In this document: positions 25,922 to 34,734 of the stretch, one piece after another | Position numbering within the stretch: position 1 is the stretch's first letter | How the letters are laid out: each line of letters begins with the position of its first letter | DNA from: Bacteroidetes bacterium UBA2664 | GTDB lineage: Bacteria; Bacteroidota; Rhodothermia; Balneolales; Balneolaceae | Assembly (NCBI GenBank): GCA_002359315.1 | Contig: DEMS01000013.1 | Coordinates: 62,001-126,000 of the forward strand | Direction: 5' to 3' | Length of the DNA stretch: 64,000 nt | The notes under the pieces: generated by a model | Told to the model about the DNA's origin: nothing | The model's database searches: none | What the model saw: the letters and a program-made list of their open reading frames with translations, nothing else | Made by a program: the position numbers and the translations under genes

Positions 25922-26806
25922 TCAATTTGTTTTTTTTACTTTCTGCTCAGTCTCTTTTTTTAAAACTTCCGCTTCTTTTCGGAGTTGAGCTAACTCGAGT
26001 TCACGATCCATCTCTTCGAATCCGGGCAATAAACTCTGATCCAACTCTTCAATAATATGAGTTGTCTCTTCCATCTCCGATAGCAGATGATCGAGCTGAT
26101 TTCCGACATCTTCAGCATTGGGCATGGTCATAGATTGTTCGTAGATAAATCGGATGGCATCCTCTATGGTTTCCAGGTGTGTTTCACAGATCAGATATTT
26201 CTCTTTGGCAACATCAAATTTGTTTAACCTTTTATTCAATATCTTCAGCCTTCGCTCCCTTGTTTTTTTGAGTGTTTCAGAATCTATAGACTCCATTTTG
26301 GTCTCTTGTTCTTCAACTTCATTTCGAATTTCTTCTTCAACTTCGGAGTTCATATAGATCTGAAACCGGCGATTCATATCAAGAAGAGTCAGATAAGTAC
26401 TCAGTAGATCTTCCATCTTCTTCTCAATATGTTCCAGCATTCCTTTTGATGTATATGGAAGCGTATCAAAATTACCTTTGACTTCTTTTGTAATGTGTTT
26501 TAATACCAAAAATCTTTTTTGAGATCTGGTATCGAGCTGGTAAAAGAGCTGTTTATCCGTATTTTCATCCGTCTCTTCTCTTCGTTTTTTCAGATGCACA
26601 TTCTTTTGATAAGCAGGTAAACGGGGAACCACACCCAAATAGATGAGCTCCATTCCAAAAGTGAACGTGAGAATTGTATTGGATACAAGAGAGACATCAC
26701 TCATCACCAGGGCAGCCACTGTTCCGGCTAATAGACAAACCAAATTTACCGGATGTAAAAAGGCCTCTTTTGTATAGTTATAACTCTGTTTTTTTTCTTT
26801 TACCAT
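25922..26806 (-). CDS. Membrane-anchored coiled-coil protein of the PspA cluster, unknown family
   Basis: The 294-residue product begins with a short basic tail, then two hydrophobic helices (about 17-36 and 41-60, LVCLLAGTVAALVMSDV and ILTFTFGMELIYLGVV) likely to form a membrane hairpin. Residues 65-290 are highly charged and helical with heptad-like runs such as EVEEEIRNEVEEQETKMESI. I do not recognise the family. The topology suggests an inner-membrane partner whose cytosolic coiled coil meets PspA or the neighbouring 148-residue protein. It starts 2 bases after that gene. Confidence 0.8.
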   Translation of the reverse strand: MVKEKKQSYNYTKEAFLHPVNLVCLLAGTVAALVMSDVSLVSNTILTFTFGMELIYLGVVPRLPAYQKNVHLKKRREETDENTDKQLFYQLDTRSQKRFLVLKHITKEVKGNFDTLPYTSKGMLEHIEKKMEDLLSTYLTLLDMNRRFQIYMNSEVEEEIRNEVEEQETKMESIDSETLKKTRERRLKILNKRLNKFDVAKEKYLICETHLETIEDAIRFIYEQSMTMPNAEDVGNQLDHLLSEMEETTHIIEELDQSLLPGFEEMDRELELAQLRKEAEVLKKETEQKVKKTN

Positions 26807-26808
26807 AT

Positions 26809-27255
26809 CTACTCCTGATCGGCTTCACTATTTGAAGGCTTGGGATCGGGTTCTTTACCTCTTCCCACTGTCTTATCAATTTTCATCTCCCTGGCCTGCT
26901 CTTCGATTTCACTGTAGAGCAGTCCCATCTCCAGCTTAATCTGTTTCAAAGACTCCCGGGCGTGTTCTTTTCTCAACTCCTCATCCATTATCTCTTGTTC
27001 TTCATCACTTTCCAAAAATCCTTCCATAGCAACATCAAGCCGGGCTTCGATATGACTCATTTTATCCCGAACATTGCCTAAAAAGTGATCTACGGATGAA
27101 AGGAGTTCATCTGTATTCATCTGATTCAAAGCTTCATTGACATTTTGAACATATTTTGAACGGCGCAGTTTCTCCTTGGTATCCCGGATTTTTCGGTAAT
27201 GATCCTTATACTCCTCCTTCAGCCGTTCTCGTTCCTGTTCGCTTTTGTTGCTCAT
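26809..27255 (-). CDS. Small soluble coiled-coil protein of the PspA cluster, unknown family
   Basis: This 148-residue protein has no signal peptide or membrane helix and is almost entirely charged helix. Residues 1-40 are strongly basic/acidic (EQERERLKEEYKDHYRKIRD), a central stretch has an amphipathic segment (SSVDHFLGNVRDKMSHI), and a disordered tail ends DPKPSNSEADQE. No known domain is recognised. Placed between PspA and the membrane-anchored coiled-coil gene with short gaps, it is likely to act as their adaptor; this is inference from context. Confidence 0.75.
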   Translation of the reverse strand: MSNKSEQERERLKEEYKDHYRKIRDTKEKLRRSKYVQNVNEALNQMNTDELLSSVDHFLGNVRDKMSHIEARLDVAMEGFLESDEEQEIMDEELRKEHARESLKQIKLEMGLLYSEIEEQAREMKIDKTVGRGKEPDPKPSNSEADQE

Positions 27256-27264
27256 TGAAATCTA

Positions 27265-28029
27265 TTAAGATTTTGTTTTTTCTTTACCGATGGTTTTTTG
27301 AGGTTCTTCTTTAGATGCGGTTTCATCTTCGATTTCAATCGTCTTCTCTTTTTTAGCCGGTGCAGTTTCTTTACCCATCTCTTGTTTGAACTGATTTACC
27401 AACTCCTGAGCGCGTAATTTTTCTGCATTTGCCTCAATTTCCATGGATTCAGTATCCACACTTTCCAATGCAATTTCCATTCGGGCTTCATTTTTGGCAG
27501 TTCTCTCATTCAATCTGTTCACCATCTCTTGATGAGTCTGATCCAATCCGCCCATTTCAAATGACTCGAGTGCGTCGGCTACTTTGGCTTGCCACTCGGC
27601 ACGTTCACTCGCCCGAAGTGCTTCTCTGGCTTCTTTAATCTTACGATCTTTTTCCCTCATAAAGGCTTGTTTTACCTTGATCGCTTTTTCATAAGCCTTA
27701 TCGGCATATTCCAACTGTTGCTGTGATTGCTGCAAATTTTCCCGGAATTTCTCAAGCTGAAGAGCATAACCTTGAGCTAAATCATCTCTATCGGCATTAA
27801 TTGCAGCTTTTATTTTTGAAGTAATTTCTGAGATATTTCTCTCATACCGATCTACCTCTTTTCTGAGCATGACAGAGTTTGCTTTAACAGTGGCAATATT
27901 CTCGTTCATCTGAGGAATCTGATCGTTCAGCTCACGAATATTTTGTTCAAGTATAAGTTTTGGATCCTCGATGGATGAAACTAATCCACCAAATAGTGAC
28001 TTTATGGCTCTGATAAATCTATTAAACAT
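27265..28029 (-). CDS. pspA: PspA/IM30-family membrane-maintenance protein
   Basis: This 254-residue protein matches the PspA/Vipp1 family (ESCRT-III superfamily): MFNRFIRAIKSLFGGLVSSI is the membrane-sensing amphipathic N terminus, followed by EDPKLILEQNIRELNDQIPQ and long coiled-coil helices. Members oligomerise on stressed membranes to protect the proton motive force. The C-terminal 40 residues are an acidic/lysine-rich tail rich in glutamate. The gene leads a tight run of coiled-coil, crotonase, CNNM, AAA+ and pheA genes, following the phosphorylase gene by 85 bases. No PspBC or PspF homologue is visible here. Confidence 0.9.
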   Translation of the reverse strand: MFNRFIRAIKSLFGGLVSSIEDPKLILEQNIRELNDQIPQMNENIATVKANSVMLRKEVDRYERNISEITSKIKAAINADRDDLAQGYALQLEKFRENLQQSQQQLEYADKAYEKAIKVKQAFMREKDRKIKEAREALRASERAEWQAKVADALESFEMGGLDQTHQEMVNRLNERTAKNEARMEIALESVDTESMEIEANAEKLRAQELVNQFKQEMGKETAPAKKEKTIEIEDETASKEEPQKTIGKEKTKS

Positions 28030-28114
28030 AATCGTTTGGGTTATTGAGGTTGACTCATCGCTTTTCCGCGATATTCTATAAAGTTAATGGTTTTAGCAAA
28101 TTTCGCAATGTTTA

Positions 28115-29437
28115 TCACTGATATTCATGAATTCCTTCTTTATCAACACGATGTGTGATTGATTTTAGAGGGTTTTGCATCTTATCTGCAAGTTCAATTG
28201 CAGCTTGCAAATTCTGTACAGCATCATCAATAGACTCTTCCTTGTTCGTGTAAAGTGTGGCAAATGTTTCATCTCTTTCTACCAACTCTCCGATTTTTTT
28301 GTGAAGCATAATGCCTGCCTGAGGATCTATATCATCTTCCTTGGATCTCCGTCCGGCTCCAAGCTCCAGAGAAATCATGCCCATTGCATACGTATCCATC
28401 TTTGTGATCATACCACTTCCGGGTGAAGGCACATCCACTCTGAATTTTACTTTGGGATATTGATCCGGATTTTTGATGACACGGATATCTCCTCCATGCT
28501 CCTCTACAATATCTATCCATTTTTGAAAGGCGGATCCATTTTCAATGGCTTCCCGGCTCATTTCAATCCCTTCAGCTATGCTGCCGGCCTTGGCCCCAAG
28601 GTAAATCATGGTTCCGGCCAGTAGATGCGTAATTTCCATCACATCATCAGGGCCGTTCCCTTTTAGGCAGTCAATACTCTCTTTTACTTCCAGCCAATTT
28701 CCAATGGCATGACCCAAAGGCTGATTCATATTCGTTAGATAAGCAATGGTCTCCTTGCCAAACTGCTCTCCGATCGAAACCAGCGTTTGTGCCAGCTCTT
28801 TTGCATCCTCTATATTTTTCATAAAAGCCCCGGATCCAAATTTTACATCCAGTACTAATGCATCAATTCCTTCAGCAAGTTTTTTACTCATAATACTGCC
28901 TGCAATCAATGGGATAGATTCTACCGTTGCTGTTACATCACGCAGCGCATATAGCCTCTTATCGGCAGGAGCAATCTCTTCGGTCTGGCCGGCCAATACC
29001 AGATTATGTTTTTTGATAATCTCTTTATACCGATCCAGGGTTATATCAACGGTAAAACCGGGAATGGATTCCAGTTTATCCAATGTACCCCCGGAATGAC
29101 CCAAACCCCTTCCCGATATCATAGGAACCGGAACTCCGCATGAAGCAACAATGGGAGCAAGAATGAGCGAAAGCTTATCACCAACTCCGCCGGTTGAATG
29201 TTTATCCACCTTTTTCCCACTTACATGACTCAGGTCCACAATAATACCGCTATGTAACATGGAATGGGTAAGAGAAGCCGCTTCATCGCTGTTTAATCCA
29301 TTCAGAAAAGAGGCCATTAAAAAAGCACTCATCTGATAATCAGGTATCTGATCAGATGTGTATGATTGAATCAAATACTGTATCTCCTCTTTCGTGAGAG
29401 AATTTCCCTCCCGCTTTTTCCGAATGATGGAGACCAT
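28115..29437 (-). CDS. Pyrimidine-nucleoside (thymidine) phosphorylase
   Basis: This enzyme splits thymidine or uridine with phosphate for nucleoside salvage. The family signature KHSTGGVGDKLSLILAPIV appears at about residues 80-98, followed by GRGLGHSGGTLDKLESIPGF, and the C-terminal domain includes QAGIMLHKKIG. I prefer ATG 29437 (440 residues) because AGGAAG lies 7 bases upstream of it; an ATG at 29458 would add seven residues but has no ribosome-binding site. It may be the first gene of the PspA run, or have its own promoter. Confidence 0.94.
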   Translation of the reverse strand: MVSIIRKKREGNSLTKEEIQYLIQSYTSDQIPDYQMSAFLMASFLNGLNSDEAASLTHSMLHSGIIVDLSHVSGKKVDKHSTGGVGDKLSLILAPIVASCGVPVPMISGRGLGHSGGTLDKLESIPGFTVDITLDRYKEIIKKHNLVLAGQTEEIAPADKRLYALRDVTATVESIPLIAGSIMSKKLAEGIDALVLDVKFGSGAFMKNIEDAKELAQTLVSIGEQFGKETIAYLTNMNQPLGHAIGNWLEVKESIDCLKGNGPDDVMEITHLLAGTMIYLGAKAGSIAEGIEMSREAIENGSAFQKWIDIVEEHGGDIRVIKNPDQYPKVKFRVDVPSPGSGMITKMDTYAMGMISLELGAGRRSKEDDIDPQAGIMLHKKIGELVERDETFATLYTNKEESIDDAVQNLQAAIELADKMQNPLKSITHRVDKEGIHEYQ

Positions 29438-29491
29438 GTTGTACTTCCTGTCTGCCATTGCAATAAAATCACATTTAGATTGACCTTTAAA

Positions 29492-30370
29492 TTATCTGTT
29501 GCCGAAAGGAATAGATACTCCGAGCCAGGGGATGGCGATAAAATCTCCAGTATCTTCAAGTGGTAATATCAAACCAAAATCAACGGCAAAGTTTTCAGGT
29601 GCCCATCTGGCCCCCATCAGTGCGACCCCACTCCCGTCAATACCGGGCAGTACATAGAGTTCTCCAAGCATATAAATGGTTCTTTTAGCACGGTACATCC
29701 CACTAATATTTACAAGAGGTGTGCTGGATAACTCTCCGCCACTCGCTCCGTAACCCAATCCAACCGTCAGATTTTTATCTGTAGATCCAACGGTACCACT
29801 TCCATAGAACAGTGCACCGCTGCCGGAACCTATAATGCCCCCGATCATTGCACCCACTCCCAGATGAAAATTGTCTCCGGAAACCGGTATAGAAAATTTT
29901 GGGAGAATCCATAGGGGTGTGGCATCAAGGCCGCCGCCAAATAAAAATCCCGGAATCAGTCCCGCTCCAATCGAAAAATTATTTGAAATTCCATAATTCA
30001 CGTTGTTAAAAAAGATCCAGGCATTCTGATAGTAACCGGTGCCCTTTTGTAATCCAATGGCGTTAGGAGCAAAAAAGTAGCGGGTTCCATGCGGATTATC
30101 GAACCAGTAATCCCCATTTCGAATTCGATCCGGGTTAATGATTTCAAATTTTTTGATATTGGATTTTTGAACGGTTACTTCCCCGATCCCATCGACCCGT
30201 ATGATGACTTGATCATCATTCTCTTGCTCAATAACTCCCATTAACACATTCCCATCCGACGTGGTAATCCGTACCGTTTCCCCAACATTGTCTTGAGCCT
30301 GTGAAACTGTAGTGAAACTCAATGATAAGAGAATGGATATAAACAAATATAGAGCTGATTTTTTTAACAT
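29492..30370 (-). CDS. Secreted outer-membrane-like protein of unknown function
   Basis: The 292-residue product has a signal peptide ending QAQ at about residue 26. A small beta domain follows (VRITTSDGNVLMGVIEQEND, resembling an Sm-like or SH3-type hairpin). From about residue 85 on it is a glycine-rich strand pattern typical of a beta barrel (YYQNAWIFFNNVNYGISNNF, IGAGLIPGFLFGGG). It ends LGVSIPFGNR. I do not recognise a specific function. It is divergent from pdxB across about 224 bases. Confidence 0.75.
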   Translation of the reverse strand: MLKKSALYLFISILLSLSFTTVSQAQDNVGETVRITTSDGNVLMGVIEQENDDQVIIRVDGIGEVTVQKSNIKKFEIINPDRIRNGDYWFDNPHGTRYFFAPNAIGLQKGTGYYQNAWIFFNNVNYGISNNFSIGAGLIPGFLFGGGLDATPLWILPKFSIPVSGDNFHLGVGAMIGGIIGSGSGALFYGSGTVGSTDKNLTVGLGYGASGGELSSTPLVNISGMYRAKRTIYMLGELYVLPGIDGSGVALMGARWAPENFAVDFGLILPLEDTGDFIAIPWLGVSIPFGNR

Positions 30371-30594
30371 ATAAAGTTCGTTGTTTTCAATGGTTTGTTC
30401 CGATTCGCTTCTTATATCAGTGCTATAGTTTCCAAATTGTTCTGTTTAATTGGAAAATATCAGAGCAAAAAAATGATGTAATGTATTGACAATCTGCTAA
30501 AATGTAAGGGATTCTCAAACAGATTATTAAAAAATTCGGTTTCGATTGACGGATCTTTTTATCAACTGATTAATCAATTAATTATTATGAAGGT

Positions 30595-31782
30595 ATGAAA
30601 GTTTTAGCTGATCAGTATCTCTATAAATTAGAGCATTTTTTACCTTCAGAAGCAGAAATTCATCGATTTAACCCGGCTGACGGTTTTCCGGCGAATGCAA
30701 TGGAATATGATGCGCTTTTAATTCGAACCGTTACCAGGATCAATTCAGAATCCTTGCCAAAATCTGGAAATCTGAAGTTTATTGGAACGGCCACAGCAGG
30801 TATTGATCACATTGATACAGAGTGGCTGAAAAATTTGGGAGTCGGGTTTGGTCATGCCGCCGGATCTAACGCAGTGGCTGTTGGGGAGTATGTGATCACA
30901 GTGTTGATGAAATGGGCTCTGGATAGAAAAATTGATCTGCGGGAAAAAAGCATCGGAGTAATCGGTTGCGGCCATACAGGCGGGGAAGTGATATCTCTGC
31001 TCAATCAGTTTGGGTTACCAAATTTTGGCTACGACCCGCCGAAACAGGATAGAGATGATGGGTTTGTATCTGTTAGTGCTGACAAACTCCTCTCTTGTGA
31101 TATCCTGACGTTTCATGTGCCATTCACTAAGATCGGGAGCGACCCGACTCACCATCTTTTTAATAAAGATTGGCTGGTGAATCCATTCGACTTGGTAATT
31201 AATGCAGCCAGGGGAGGTGTAGTGGATGAAAATGCTCTCTTGATGGGATTAGAGGAGGGTTCTTTGGGTGATATGGTCTTGGATGTATGGGAAAATGAGC
31301 CGCTATTCCGGGATGATGTTGCAGAGCAAGCATTTATTGCGACTCCACATATAGCCGGTTACTCAAAAGAATCAAAAATACGAGCCAGCCGGATGGCAGT
31401 GGAACAAATGAGGCCATTTTTTGAGACTGAATTCCGGTCAGCGGACGATAAGGCCGGGAAAGAAGCAGATGGAAAGATTGGCGAAAAGGTTAGAGATGAG
31501 GTGAGTGGAAGTGCCGAGAAAAAGGCCGGGGATGAAGTTGAAAGAAAGGCTGAAGAGAGGATTGATGAAAATATTGGAGAGGTGGCTGGAAGAGGGCAAG
31601 ACTCAATACGGGGAAAATCGAATTGGTTGGATTTAGCTGATCAACTCTGGAAAGAGTCGAATATATCCGAATATGACAGAAATTTACGGACGTTGATTGG
31701 TTTAGGGAATGTTGAGAAAGCCCGAAAGTTTGCGGATTTAAGATCTGAGACGGAGTTGAGGAATGAGTGGCTGAGGGAGTGA
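30595..31782 (+). CDS. pdxB: PdxB, 4-phosphoerythronate dehydrogenase with charged insert
   Basis: This NAD-dependent enzyme acts in the DXP-dependent pyridoxal phosphate pathway. Residues 1-280 follow E. coli PdxB closely: FIGTATAGIDHIDTEWL, GVIGCGHTGGEVISLL as the nucleotide motif, and the catalytic triad Arg206 (NAARGG), Glu235 (WENEP) and His252 (PHIAGYS). Residues 341-395 resemble the family's C-terminal dimerisation region. Between them, about residues 281-340 (31435-31614) are a lysine/glutamate/glycine-rich low-complexity stretch with repeats such as AEKKAGDEVERKAEERIDEN. Comparable proteins lack this, so it is probably a recent expansion. Length 395 versus about 378 in E. coli. Confidence 0.88.
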   Translation: MKVLADQYLYKLEHFLPSEAEIHRFNPADGFPANAMEYDALLIRTVTRINSESLPKSGNLKFIGTATAGIDHIDTEWLKNLGVGFGHAAGSNAVAVGEYVITVLMKWALDRKIDLREKSIGVIGCGHTGGEVISLLNQFGLPNFGYDPPKQDRDDGFVSVSADKLLSCDILTFHVPFTKIGSDPTHHLFNKDWLVNPFDLVINAARGGVVDENALLMGLEEGSLGDMVLDVWENEPLFRDDVAEQAFIATPHIAGYSKESKIRASRMAVEQMRPFFETEFRSADDKAGKEADGKIGEKVRDEVSGSAEKKAGDEVERKAEERIDENIGEVAGRGQDSIRGKSNWLDLADQLWKESNISEYDRNLRTLIGLGNVEKARKFADLRSETELRNEWLRE

Positions 31783-31807
31783 ACCCTGAACCGTGCCCCA
31801 GCACTTT

Positions 31808-32575
31808 TCAGTGAATGCCAAACAACTCAAATGCATTTTGAGTCGTAATGGAGGCAACCTCATCAACGGAAATTCCTTTAATCGCAGCCAGCTTTTTTGC
31901 AATGATCGCGATGTAAGAAGGCTCATTTCGCTTACCGCGATGTGGAGATGGGGCGAGATAGGGCGCATCTGTTTCCAATAATAGTCGTTCTATAGGCATC
32001 TGTTGAATGACAACATCAACACCCGCATTTTTAAAAGTTGAAACACCCCCAACTCCAAGGTACAGACCCATGTCCAGTGCACGCTTACCCTCTTCGACAC
32101 TCCCTGTAAAACAGTGCCAAACCCCTCTTAATGAACCATCCTGCTCCTGTTCAATCAGATCTAAAAGATCAGTAGTGCTCTCCCGGTTGTGTAAAACAAT
32201 CGGCTTGCCGGACTCTTTAGCAATGCGACAGTGAATCCTGAGGCTTTTTTTTTGCTCTTTTATAAATTCCTTGCTCCAGTAGTAATCAAGTCCCGTTTCA
32301 CCCACTGCAACAAACTCTTCACTGCGGCACAATTCAAATAATCTCTCCTCATCAATCGGATAATGATCTTCAACACTGCAAGGATGAATACCCGCCATTT
32401 TATAGAATGAAACCTGAGGGTGGGTCAGTCGTTGCATTTGATCCAATGATTCCCATTCTATCGCAGGCAGAAATATATGTTCAATACCGGCATTGTAGGC
32501 CCGATCCAGGACCTCACGGATATCCGGTTCGAATTGATCGAGATAGAGATGACAATGGGTATCGGTTAAGATCAT
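31808..32575 (-). CDS. tatD: TatD-family metal-dependent hydrolase
   Basis: This 255-residue TIM-barrel deoxyribonuclease-like hydrolase begins MILTDTHCHLYLDQF with the first metal ligands. It continues with the glutamate in AVGETGLDYYW, the histidine run in IVLHNRES, a second in GVWHCFTGSVEE, and the final LLETDAPYLAPSPHRGKRN. All family motifs are present. TatD enzymes act in DNA repair or quality control. It converges with pdxB and is followed on the same strand (upstream) by the BadF-type kinase gene. Confidence 0.93.
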   Translation of the reverse strand: MILTDTHCHLYLDQFEPDIREVLDRAYNAGIEHIFLPAIEWESLDQMQRLTHPQVSFYKMAGIHPCSVEDHYPIDEERLFELCRSEEFVAVGETGLDYYWSKEFIKEQKKSLRIHCRIAKESGKPIVLHNRESTTDLLDLIEQEQDGSLRGVWHCFTGSVEEGKRALDMGLYLGVGGVSTFKNAGVDVVIQQMPIERLLLETDAPYLAPSPHRGKRNEPSYIAIIAKKLAAIKGISVDEVASITTQNAFELFGIH

Positions 32576-32634
32576 TCAATCATTCAGTTTATTATGGTTT
32601 GATAATGTAATGGAATTATGAACTCTGATCAGGT

Positions 32635-33480
32635 TCAGAATAGTATTTCGCCATTTTTAATTCGATCCCGAAAAGTAGAGATCACAGGGTAATAGACATG
32701 AGTATTGGTATACCCGTGCTCTTTAAGCAGTGGAAGCAGAATGTCTTTGTGAACGTCAGCTACTTTCCCGGTGAAAATAATCTCTTCATCCCCTTTTGGA
32801 GTCAGTGCAGAGAGCTGATGTTTTATAAAATCTTGAAATGCTTCATGAATCAGCTGCAATAGTTCGTTGGGAAGAGGTTTTTTCAGGACAATACCGGCAA
32901 TGGATGCCAGCTCACGATTCGGTTTGCCGGCCCGGTAGATGCGGTTCATCATCTCCGGGTATTCGACATGATCTAATTTTTCTTTCAATACTTGCAAGGT
33001 GTCATCACTGCAGGTTTTTCGGAAATACATTTTTAAAATGCGCCTGCCCAGGTCGGCTGCACTTCCCTCATCACCAATAGCAAAACCGAGAGATGCCGAT
33101 TTTTTAAACACTTTTCCTCCCTTAATCCTGGCAGAAATAGCGCCTGTACCTAAAACGGCAACGATACCATCCCCTTTTCCAAAGAAAGCTCTGCCGGAGC
33201 CCTCGAGGTCACTTTTAATCGTAAATTTAGCTTTTGGGAAAATAGGCCTCAAAAATCTCTGCACAATTTCATCCGAGACCGGATTGCCACAACCAGCACC
33301 AAAAAAATGGACATGGTCCGGGTTCAAGATATTCAGTTGCCCGCTGATCTCTTCAAAATCTTCCATCTCACTGATATTTGATGGATGTAATCCCTGTGTT
33401 TTGATATGTGTTGTATCCCTGCCTTCAACGTAGAGCCAATCGGTTTTTGTGGCACCACTATCCGCTATGAGGTATGTCAT
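32635..33480 (-). CDS. BadF/BadG-type N-acetylglucosamine kinase-like protein
   Basis: This 281-residue ASKHA-fold kinase begins MTYLIADSGATKTDWLYVEG, the phosphate-1 loop, and contains the second loop in GDGIVAVLGTGAISARI and IGDEGSAADLGRRIL. The size and motifs resemble the ATPase/N-acetylglucosamine kinase group found in Bacteroidota, usually linked with cell-wall sugar recycling. The substrate is not certain. It lies between tatD and metF. Confidence 0.85.
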   Translation of the reverse strand: MTYLIADSGATKTDWLYVEGRDTTHIKTQGLHPSNISEMEDFEEISGQLNILNPDHVHFFGAGCGNPVSDEIVQRFLRPIFPKAKFTIKSDLEGSGRAFFGKGDGIVAVLGTGAISARIKGGKVFKKSASLGFAIGDEGSAADLGRRILKMYFRKTCSDDTLQVLKEKLDHVEYPEMMNRIYRAGKPNRELASIAGIVLKKPLPNELLQLIHEAFQDFIKHQLSALTPKGDEEIIFTGKVADVHKDILLPLLKEHGYTNTHVYYPVISTFRDRIKNGEILF

Positions 33481-33616
33481 ATGTTATGGTATTGATTGAT
33501 TTTATTTTGAATGAAAGAAACATTCCAAATTCCCCGATAGTAGGACTGCTCAATTATCAGAAATCCTTATTCCATGATCATAAACTCTCACTTCATCATT
33601 TCAAGTACAATAATAG

Positions 33617-34570
33617 CTATTTCTTTTGAATGTATTCAATCACATCCAAAGCAGGTTGCGGGTCACCCATAATATAGTAGTGAATGCCCGGAACACCCCG
33701 CTCCATCAACTCTAGGCTCTGCTGTTTTGCCCATTCAATACCAATCTGCTTTGCATTGTCAGGTTGTGCATCCAATTCAGACGCCAATGAGTCCGGAAAG
33801 TTCAAATGAAAAATTTTGGGCAGGGACTTAAGATGTTTATGAGTTGTTAAAATCTTTAATCCCGGGATGATTGGTACATGGATATCGTGTTTTCTGCACT
33901 TTTCAACGAATTTAAAATAGACATCATTATCAAAGAACATCTGGGTAACGATGTAATCACCCCCGGCATCTACTTTCTCTTTTAGTTTTTTAATATCCCA
34001 ATCCAGATTCGGTGCTTCAAAATGTTTTTCTGGATAACCGGCTACACCCACACAAAAATCGGTAGGCACCGCATTCACAATATCTTCAAGATAATCCCCT
34101 TGATTCATCTCTTGAATCTGTTTTACTAAATCGATGGCAAATTTGTTAATCGTACCATTTAAATTCAAAGAGACCTGTGAGCCGGTATTGTCTCCCCGAA
34201 TGGCGAGAACATTGTGAATTCCCAGATAGTTGAGCTCAATTAATGCGTCTTCACTCTCTTCTCGTGTAAACCCCTCACAGATGAGATGCGGAACAGGGTC
34301 AATTCCATACCGATGAAGTATGGCCGCACAGAGTCCAATTGTCCCGGGCCTCTTTCTTCGAACCACACGTTTCAGAGTTCCATCTTTCTGTTCTTCGATG
34401 TGGGCTTCAGCTGCATGATAAGTAACATCAATAAAAGGAGGTTTGACTTTTTCTATTACCAAATCCAGTGAATCGAAGACTGCTTTTACAGCACCTCCTC
34501 TTTTTGGAGGTATAATTTCGAACGATATAAGAGGCTCAGTAGCTTTATCGTAATGGTCTATGACTTTCAT
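33617..34570 (-). CDS. metF: MetF, methylenetetrahydrofolate reductase
   Basis: This 317-residue flavoprotein reduces methylene-THF to methyl-THF, the methyl donor for MetH encoded divergently next door. The TIM-barrel motifs are FEIIPPKRGG at the N terminus (catalytic glutamate), DVTYHAAE, LAIRGDN, and GDYIVTQMFFDNDVYF. Length is slightly above the usual 290-300. metF and metH share a 164-base divergent region, so they are probably regulated together. Confidence 0.95.
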   Translation of the reverse strand: MKVIDHYDKATEPLISFEIIPPKRGGAVKAVFDSLDLVIEKVKPPFIDVTYHAAEAHIEEQKDGTLKRVVRRKRPGTIGLCAAILHRYGIDPVPHLICEGFTREESEDALIELNYLGIHNVLAIRGDNTGSQVSLNLNGTINKFAIDLVKQIQEMNQGDYLEDIVNAVPTDFCVGVAGYPEKHFEAPNLDWDIKKLKEKVDAGGDYIVTQMFFDNDVYFKFVEKCRKHDIHVPIIPGLKILTTHKHLKSLPKIFHLNFPDSLASELDAQPDNAKQIGIEWAKQQSLELMERGVPGIHYYIMGDPQPALDVIEYIQKK

Positions 34571-34661
34571 GAAATAATGAATGTTTTTAATGCGAAAAAT
34601 GCCGATTTTACCTGACTATGCATTATTTATGCATGTTATATAAATTGAATCATGCTTAACT

Positions 34662-34695
34662 TTGATACCAACTTCACCTTAAAAAGGTAAATTTG
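34662..34695 (+). promoter_or_regulatory. Possible Bacteroidota-type promoter for metH
   Basis: TAAATTTG at 34688-34695 fits the TAnnTTTG -7 element and TTTG at 34661-34664 the -33 element, with spacing of about 23 bases, slightly longer than usual. Together they lie 40-75 bases before the metH start. Only a pattern match. Confidence 0.25.
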
Positions 34696-34734
34696 TAGAT
34701 CAATTTAAACATATTATTGAAAAATTTTTTACTC

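Noticed and set aside
34571..34734. A cobalamin or SAM riboswitch upstream of metH or metF
   Set aside because: No B12-box, SAM-box or stable multi-stem leader could be recognised in the short divergent region.
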